DNA of 64,000 bases, from the NCBI GenBank assembly GCA_018266435.1, contig JAFEAL010000015.1:1-64000 (forward strand), given 5' to 3'. This DNA is from Bacteroidota bacterium (GTDB lineage Bacteria; Bacteroidota; Bacteroidia; Cytophagales; Cyclobacteriaceae). A program made the translations under genes and the position numbers. The notes below the pieces were generated by a model. The model was not told the DNA's origin. It did no database searches and saw nothing but the letters and a program-made list of their open reading frames with translations. Positions 46,301 through 55,300 of this stretch are shown in pieces; the stretch's first letter is position 1; every line of letters begins with the position of its first letter.

Positions 46301-49300
46301 TGCCGTTAGCGGTACGGCTACTGTTACGGTTCGTAATCTATCGGCTGTACTTTCATCAACCGGCCCCACTTCGCTTTGCCCCGCTCCGGTGCCCGGCAAC
46401 TCTACAACAATTGCATTTACCGTTACAGATAACAATGGTAACGCATTAACTACTTACAATGTAAATTATCAGGATAACCTTGCAAACCTTTACAACACTG
46501 GTGCAGGCTATGTAAGCGGCAGCAATGTTACTCTTAGCAACATAGTTTCATCGAGAACTTTTTCGATCACCAATATTACCGATCCGCTGGGTTGTACGAC
46601 TAATCCTAATACAGGTAGTGTGGCCATCACGGTAGGGAGTGCCCCTTCTTCTGCTACTTTCAGTGGTGGAGGCTCGGTTTGTTTAAATGGATCATTAAAT
46701 CTGAAACTGGTCATTTCTGGAGGTGTCTCTCCATACCAGGTTACTATCCCCGGCATAAACGGTGGCAGCCCGTTTGCCTACACCAGTGGCAACCCGATAG
46801 CTGTGCCCACTTCCAGTACCGGAACGATAAACTACTCAGCCACAGTAATAACTGATGCCTGCGGGGCTCCTTTACCCTTGGCAAGCATTTCAGGAAATCC
46901 TCAATCGGTAACCGTCAATCCGTTGCCTGTTGCCAACAATTCAATTGCTGCTGTGGTGTGCTCTCAAACTAATCTCAACATCAATACCTCTGCCAATATT
47001 ACCAATGGCGTAGCGAGCACATTTGCCTGGACAGCAGCCTACACGGGTGGAATGACAGGCCCGGCCAGTGGTACAGGAAATATCACCGGAGTGGTGGTCA
47101 ACAAAACATCGGCTGTACAAACGGCTACCTTTACAGTTACTCCCACTTCTGTTACCGGGTCTTGCCCCGGGGCAAACTTTACGATTACACAAACCGTAAA
47201 TCCGGAGCCGGTTTCGGCCAATCAAACGCTGACTGCTCTTTGCTCTCCGGCAACCGTAACCATCAATCCACAAACTCAAGGTGTTAACCAGCCAGGCGGC
47301 AATAATATAGCTAGCACATTTACCTGGACAGGCAGCTACGGAGCCCTGACGGGAGGAGTGGCCAGTGGAAGCGGAAACATTACCGGGTTTGCACTAACCA
47401 ATTCAACAGGAGCCGCTATCAATGCTGTTTTCACGGTAACACCAACGGCTAATACCGGATCTTGTGTCGGTTCTAATTTTACGATCACGCTTCCGGTTAA
47501 TCCATTGGCTAATATTTCAAGTCAGCCAGTAAATGACACCAAATGCTCTGGGCAAAACTCTTCATTCTCAGTAACGGCTACCGGGCCAGGCTTGTCATAC
47601 CAATGGCAGGTAAGTACCGATGGTGGCGCTACCTGGAGTAATCTTTCTAACGGAGCGCCTTACAGTAATGTAACCACTTCAACTCTTAACCTTACGGGAG
47701 TAACGGTTGCATTGAATGCCTACCAATATCGGTGCGTAGTGACTACGCTGACCAACGGAGTTTCGTGCCCCGCTAATACAACTGCAGCAACGCTCACGGT
47801 AAATCCGTTGCCTACGTCAACTGATCCGCTGCCTCAACTTTGTGAGGATGTGTATTTAGGAGGTTCGCATGCTAATGTTGACTTAACAAGCTATAATGCA
47901 TCAGTTACCAATGCACCCACAGTGGCTTGGTATAATGATGCCGGGCACACCAGTTCGGTGGGCACACCTACCAGTGTTACGGTAACCAATGGTAAGGTTT
48001 ATTATTTTGTAGCTACCTCAGCGGCTACGTGTATTAACACAGGCACACTTACGTTCACCGTGAACCCGTTGCCACAAGCAGTAACTAAAAATTATTCGTA
48101 TTGCGAAGATCACAGCGGGGCAACCCCCATTCCGCCACACAGTAATTCACATGCCGGTATTGATTTGACTTCATACAACACCACGATAGCGGGAGGTTCG
48201 ATGAGTAATCGTTCGGTAGCCTGGTATTCTGATGCAGCACTGACTACATTGATTCCTTCACCCAATAATTATACCCTGGCACCGGTACTTCCGGCCACTA
48301 CGATAACTGTTTATGCAAAAGTAACCAACACCGTAACAGGCTGTACCAATTCAGCAAATGTTAATCTGACGATTCTTCCCAGGCCGATTGATAACCCGAT
48401 CTCTGGAAATGCTTCGGTATGTACCGGTACGAGTACTATTTTGTACCAGGTTGACCCGACACTCAATATTGGATCAAATTATACCTGGAGCGTGGTGGGC
48501 ACTCCCCCCTCAGATGTTACTTTATTTGCAGGTGGAGGAACGAATTCATCCAACTTTTTTGTGCTGCTCCGATTTCCATCGGCTACCGGTACCGTTGCTC
48601 TCAGTGTATTTGAAACGTTGAACGGGTGCTCTGGTAATACGCAGAATATGACAATCAATGTCAACTCGGCACCCAGTGCTAACACCATTAATGGAGTTAC
48701 TCAGGTATGTACCAACCAAACAGCAGTACCGTATGCAGTAGCTTCTCCCAATGTGACCTCAAATTATACATGGACTGTTTCACCCGATGCATCAAATGCA
48801 GGATCTGTAACCGCTAACGGAAGTGCGATCAATGTCAATTTTGGTGTGATTAGCCCAGTAACCATTACAGTAGTTGAAACGGCCTCATCCGGTTGTGTGG
48901 GTGCACCCGCAAATATTGGCGTAACAGTTAACCCTCGACCAGCCATGACTTCGGCTACGACTGCCTCGGTGTGCAGCGGGCAAGTTCCTTCGCTGGTGTT
49001 CACCTCCAATATTGCCAGTACGTATGCGTGGACAGTGACCAATATTACCGGTGGGATCACAGGGGTAACTAATGGACAATCAGGTAACGGAGACTTATCC
49101 AGCACATTTACTGCCGGAGTCTTACGCAATAAATCAGGCGCTGTTGGATCGGTAACATTTAATGTTACTCCCACCGCCTCAGCGGCTCCCAACTGCCAGG
49201 GTACTACGCAAAGTGTTGTGCTCACAGTAAACCCTGAACCCGTTTTGGTCAACCCTCAAACAGCAACCATCTGCAGTGGCTCTGCAGTGAATTATACCAT

Positions 49301-52300
49301 TCAGTTGAATCCCCTTAATCTGCCTCCGGGAACGGTGTACAGTTGGCCTTTGCCCACCATGTCTGATGCAAGCGTGCAAGGTTCGGCAGTTACCAGTATG
49401 AATGTGCCTATTACGGATGTATTGAACAACACTTCGTCAGGTACGATCACGGCTACGTATGCAGTTACTCCGGTAAGTGGTGGCGGGTGTACCGGTGCTA
49501 CACAAAATGTGGTGGTTACGGTCAATCCTCAGCCGGCCATGAATGCGGTGAACACTCAACAATGTAGTGGTACCGCTATAGGAGTGTCGTTTACCAAAAC
49601 AGCCGGATCGCCAATCATCAATAACTATAACATTACATCGGTCATTGTGCCGGGTGGGTTGGTGGCTTCTGGAAGCAATGCGGTAATTCCGGCTAATGGG
49701 GTTAGTGCAACCTACATTTCGAATGATTCTTACCTGAACACCACGCTTAATCCGCTGATTGTTCAATACACAGTTGTTCCAACAACCAGTGCGGGATGTT
49801 TGGGGAGCCCGACATCAGTTAATATTACAATCAACCCTCAGCCTTCGCTTTCAGCCACATTAGATAAAACCTTGTGCAGTGAGCTAGCAACCGGTCTGAC
49901 GCTGAGTACCATTGCCGGGTCAGTTCCGGCTACGGGCTATAACATCACAGGTATTACCATAGCTCCGGGATTAGTGGCAGGCGGAAGCAATGCGGTTGTG
50001 CCGGCATCCAATGTAGCTCCCGGTTATTTGGCCAGTGATCAATTTACGAATACGGGAAACGCACCTTTAACGGTAGTATATCAGGTAGTTCCGGTAAGCG
50101 CATTAGGCTGTAATGGTAATCCACCCAAGTCCATAACGATGACCATTCTTCCTGAGCCAGTAGTGGCAAATGGATTAAGTGGTTCGAAGTGCAGCGGAAT
50201 TGCTACCGGACTGACATTGAATACCAATGGTACCTCAGTGGCTGCAGCAAACTATAATATTACCACCCGAACAATTGCTCCGGGGCTTGTGGCCAGCGGT
50301 GCAAATGCAGTTGTTCCCGCTGCAGGTGTACCGGCCTCTTACTTAGCAGGAGATGTCTTTACTAATACCACCAGTGCTGCATTGGCAGTGACGTATACCG
50401 TTGTTCCAATCAGTGCTTCGCCTTGTACTGGTCAACCTAAGATAATTACTATTACCATTAACCCGGAGCCGGTGATGTCTCCGGCAGGCACGTCCCCGGT
50501 ATGTAGCCGGGCGGCCATCGGTCTTGCATTAAATACCAATGGTACTTCTGTAGGTGCAGCTAGTTACAACATCACAGCACGTTCTATTTCGGCCGGGCTA
50601 ACTCCCAATGTGGCCAATGCGGCTGTTCCCGCATCTGCTGTACCTAGCAATTATTTAGCGGCTGATGTGTACACCAACACAGGTGCAAATCCATTGACAG
50701 TTACTTATACAGTTGTTCCCGTTGGATCAATAGGTGGTTGTTTGGGTCAATCTCAAACCATTATTGTGACAATCAACCCTGAACCGGTGATGTCATCTTC
50801 GTTAGATGGTACAGTCTGCAGCATTGTACCTATTGGGTTGACTTTGAATACGAATGGGTCATCGGTAGCAGCCAATACTTACAACATTACAGCTATTTCT
50901 GTTGACGGTGGGTTGACTCCCGGGAGCAATGCAGTTGTTCCGGCAAGCAATGTAGCGGCCGGCTACCTGACCAATGACACCTACACCAATACAGGCACGG
51001 TACCGTTAAATGTAGTGTATACCGTGGTGCCGGTAAGTGGAGCCGGTTGCTCAGGCAATCCATTAAACATTACACTTAAGGTAAACCCAATGCCCATTGT
51101 ATCAAACGGCCTGAATAAAGCGGCCTGTAGTGGTGCGGCAGTTGGTCTTACCTTAAACACCAACGGTGTATCGGTAGCGGCCGCAAATTATAATATCAGT
51201 TCAGTATCAGTTGATCCGGGTTTAACAGCAGGTGGAGGTAACGCAGTGATCCCGGCCAACAATGTGGCTACCACCTATTTGCTTAATGATAAATACACCA
51301 ATACCGGAAATACTTCTTTGCCGGTTGTCTATACGGTAGTGCCAATTAGTGCCGCGGGTTGCCCGGGGCCTTCTCAAACCATTACGATAACCATCAATCC
51401 CGAGCCTGTTGTTTCCGGTTCATTGGGTAATTCTGTATGCAGCAGTACGACCATCGGGCTTCTATTAAATACTAACGGGTCTTCTGTGGCCGCTGCGAAT
51501 TATAATATCACAGGCAGAACAGTAGCGGGAGGACTTACTCCTAAAGGCACCAATGTTACCGTTCCGGCTTCTGCTGTAGCTGCCAATTATTTAGCCGGGG
51601 ATATATACACCAACACAACAACGTTACCACTGAATGTAACTTATACAGCCGTTGCCGTGAGTGGTGCCGGATGTGTGGGCCAACCGGTTACGATAACTAT
51701 CGTGATTAATCCCGAACCGGTACTATCTAATGGTTTGAACGCTACCCTTTGCAGCAGTACAGCTACTGGCTTGACGTTGGCTACCAATGGCACATCTGTG
51801 GGAGCTGCAAGTTATAATGTGACCAACATTTCACTTTCTCCCGGACTGACCGCAAGCGGGGGTAATGCCGTGATCCCATCAACGGGAGTAGCTAATAATT
51901 ACCTTGCCAATGACCAATTTATTAATGTCACATCCAATGCATTAACGGCCACCTACTCGATTGTACCAGTCAGTGCTTCGGGTTGTGTTGGTGCACCAGT
52001 TAATGTGGTGATGACCATTAATCCTCAGCCGGTTGTTTCATCATTATTAAACAATACCGTGTGCAGTGATGTGGCTACGGGGCTGACATTAAGCACTAAT
52101 GGAACATCAGTTGCTGCACTGAATTACAACATCACAGTTCGAACCATTGCTCCGGGGTTGGTACCTGCCGGAGCCAATGCCACAGTACCCGCCACCGGGG
52201 TAGCGGCATCGTATTTGTCGGCCGATAAATTTAATAACATTACAACCGCGCCACTTAATGTTGCCTATACCGTGGTGCCGGTTAGTGGAGCTAATTGTGC

Positions 52301-55300
52301 GGGCACCCCGATGACCATCACCATTACGATTAATCCTAAACCCGTATTAAATGTTTCACCGGTTACACAATGCAGTGGTGTGGCTACAGGTTTGTTATTA
52401 GCCACCAGTGCGTCATCGGTAACGGCTCAGAATTATAACATTACGGCTATCTCTATCCCACCCGGATTGACCGCAGACGGAACGAATGCCGTAGTGCCTG
52501 CCTCCGGTGTTAATGCCAATTATTTAGCTGGTGATGATTTCACGAATACAGGTGCTGGTGATTTAACCGTTACATATACCGTGGTGCCGGTAAGTTCATT
52601 AGGTTGTGCCGGTCAATCGATGCCCATAGGTGTCACCATTCATCCACAACCGGTTGTGGCTACTACCCTCAACAATACATTGTGCAGTCGTTCTCCGGTT
52701 AATTTAGTTTTGGCAACCAATGGTACCTCAGTGGCCGCAGCGAATTATAACATAACGGCTATCAGTATCCAGGCAGGTTTAGTGGCCGGGGGATCAAATG
52801 CAGCTGTTCCGGCAACAGGAGTTGTGAGTACCTACTTACAAAATGATACCTATACCAACACCACCAACTCTGCCCTTACAGTTTCTTATACGGTAGTTCC
52901 GGTAAGTGCAGCCGGTTGTTTGGGTAATCCGCAGGTTATCACTATGACGATTAATGCGGAGCCTGTTGTTTCTACTTTTCTCAATAATACGGTATGCAGT
53001 CAGGCAAACATCGGGTTGACTCTGAACACAAATGGTTCATCTGCATCAGCCGCTAACTATTCTATTACAGCAAGAAACATTACTGCCGGGTTAACTCCAT
53101 CACCGTCTAACGTAATTGTACCGGCTACGAATGTGGCAGCAAGTTATCTGGCATTGGATAAATACACCAATACAGGTGGGGTTGCACTTTCTGTGACGTA
53201 TACCGTTGTGCCATTTAGTGCAGCAGGTTGCCAGGGGCAGCCCCAGATAATCACGATCATGATTAATCCTGAGCCGGTGATTCCGACCCTGGATGCCCCC
53301 GTTTGCAGCAGCGTGGCTACCGGATTGCTACTGACTACCAACGGTACGTCTGTAGCAGCAACGAGTTACAACATTGTTTCAATTACTGTAGGGGGTACAT
53401 TGGTAGCAGCCGGAGGAAATGCGGTTGTACCGGCTACGGGTGTTGCCGCTAGTTATTTAGCATCTGATGTTTTTAAAAACATAGATAATTTTTCACAAAC
53501 AGTAACGTATGTTGTTGCTCCTATGAGTGGAGCTTCATGCCTGGGTGGAAATAAAACCATTACGCTCACGATTAACCCCGAACCTGTGGGTAATAATTTC
53601 ACTGATCCGCAATGCGCTACCACATTAAATCACAGCATTGTATCTCAAATCACCAATGGTGTTAATTCTGTGTTTACCTATACTGTGGCCACTAATAACC
53701 CCGGGGTTCCACCGGCTGCCAATAGAACCGTTGCTTCAGCTGCTAACATCACTGATAACTATGTTAATAACACAGGTAGTCCGGCAACTCTTACCTACAC
53801 GATTACGCCCTTTAGTTCTGTCAACAATTGTCAGGGGCAACCATTCAATTATATTGTCGTCATTAATCCAACACCTGTTGGAGCCAATAATACACAGGCG
53901 GCTCTTTGTTCGCATAATGCCTTTACCATTAATCCACAATCTCAAATTACTAATGGGGTAACAGCTACGTTTGCCTGGACAGCCGTGTACGATGCCGGTT
54001 TAACCGGTGGTACAGGAACAGGTTCTGGCAATATTGCGGATAATCTGACCAACTTAACCGGTGCGGCACTGAATGCAACGTACACCATTACCCCGAGTGC
54101 AGGGCCATGTTCAGGTACAACATTTACGATTATCCAGCCTATCAATCCGGAGCCGGTGATGGATCCTACACTCTCACCTAAAACAATTTGCAGTAATAAT
54201 GCTACGTCACCTAATCCAACCAACATTGTACTAAATACAAATGGTACTTCGGTAGCTGCAACATCTTACAATGTGTCACTGGTAAGCCAAGATGCCGGGT
54301 TGACCGGTTCGCCCACCACAGGTACTACACTGGGTGCAAATGCTATTAAAAATGATGTGTACAACAATGTAGGCCCGGTTTCATTGAAAGTAGTATATCA
54401 AATTATTCCCAAATCGGCAGCCGGTTGTACGGGCGCACCTTTCAATATTTCAGTTACGGTAAATCCTGAACCGGTAGTGGCCGCATTGAGCAACACAGTT
54501 TGCAGCCGTGATGTTTCCAATGTGTTACTCACAACCAATGGTACATCCATAGGGGCATTAAACTATCAGTTGAAAGCGGTTACAGTTCCGGGAACGATTA
54601 CCGCCAATCCTTCAAATACGGTGGTGGGAACGACCAGTGGAGTTTCGCTGATCAAAAATGATTCCTACACCAATACAACCAGCGGAGCGGTAACAGTAAC
54701 ATATAGTATTCTGGGCATCAGTGCATCGGGTTGTCAGGGGCTTGCCCAAACCATTTTGGTTACAATAAACCCCGAGCCTATTATGGTACCCGGGTTGGCC
54801 ACGGTATGTAGCAATGTAGCTTCTGGGGTGGTGCTTGGGCCAGCTGGAGGGTCGGCTGCTATATCACAGTATAACCTGAACCAGATTCTGACACCCGGAG
54901 GATTGACTCCGGCCGGTACAAATGTGGGATTAGGTACGTACTCAACTAATAATTTTTTAGCCAACGATGTATTTACCAATACAACCAACTCTCCGTTAAA
55001 TGTAGTTTATACGATTGTTCCGGTTACGGCCAGTTTATGTAAAGGCTTATCACAGACTGTAACGCTTACGGTTAACCCGGCACCGGCCTTGGCAGGCTTA
55101 AATACTACGGTTTGTTCAACCAGCGCTACCAATGTAGTATTTGCCACCACGCCCACCAGTGTGCCTGCGGCCAGCCCGAATGGGTATAACATTACCAACA
55201 TCGTCATTCAGGCTGGGCTTACTCAAACAGCTGGAAATACGGGATCACCAAGAAATGGGGTCACCAGTTCGGAAATTCAAGGAGATAAATTTACCAATTC

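Noticed and set aside
48764-49252. Minus-strand open frame (162 codons) inside the giant adhesin
   Set aside because: It is antisense to Thr/Val/Asn-rich repeat DNA, which keeps the opposite strand open by chance; no protein family features.
49533-53582. CRISPR array or minisatellite
   Set aside because: The repeats are 312-bp protein-coding units kept in frame and diverged at DNA level; there are no short direct repeats with unique spacers.
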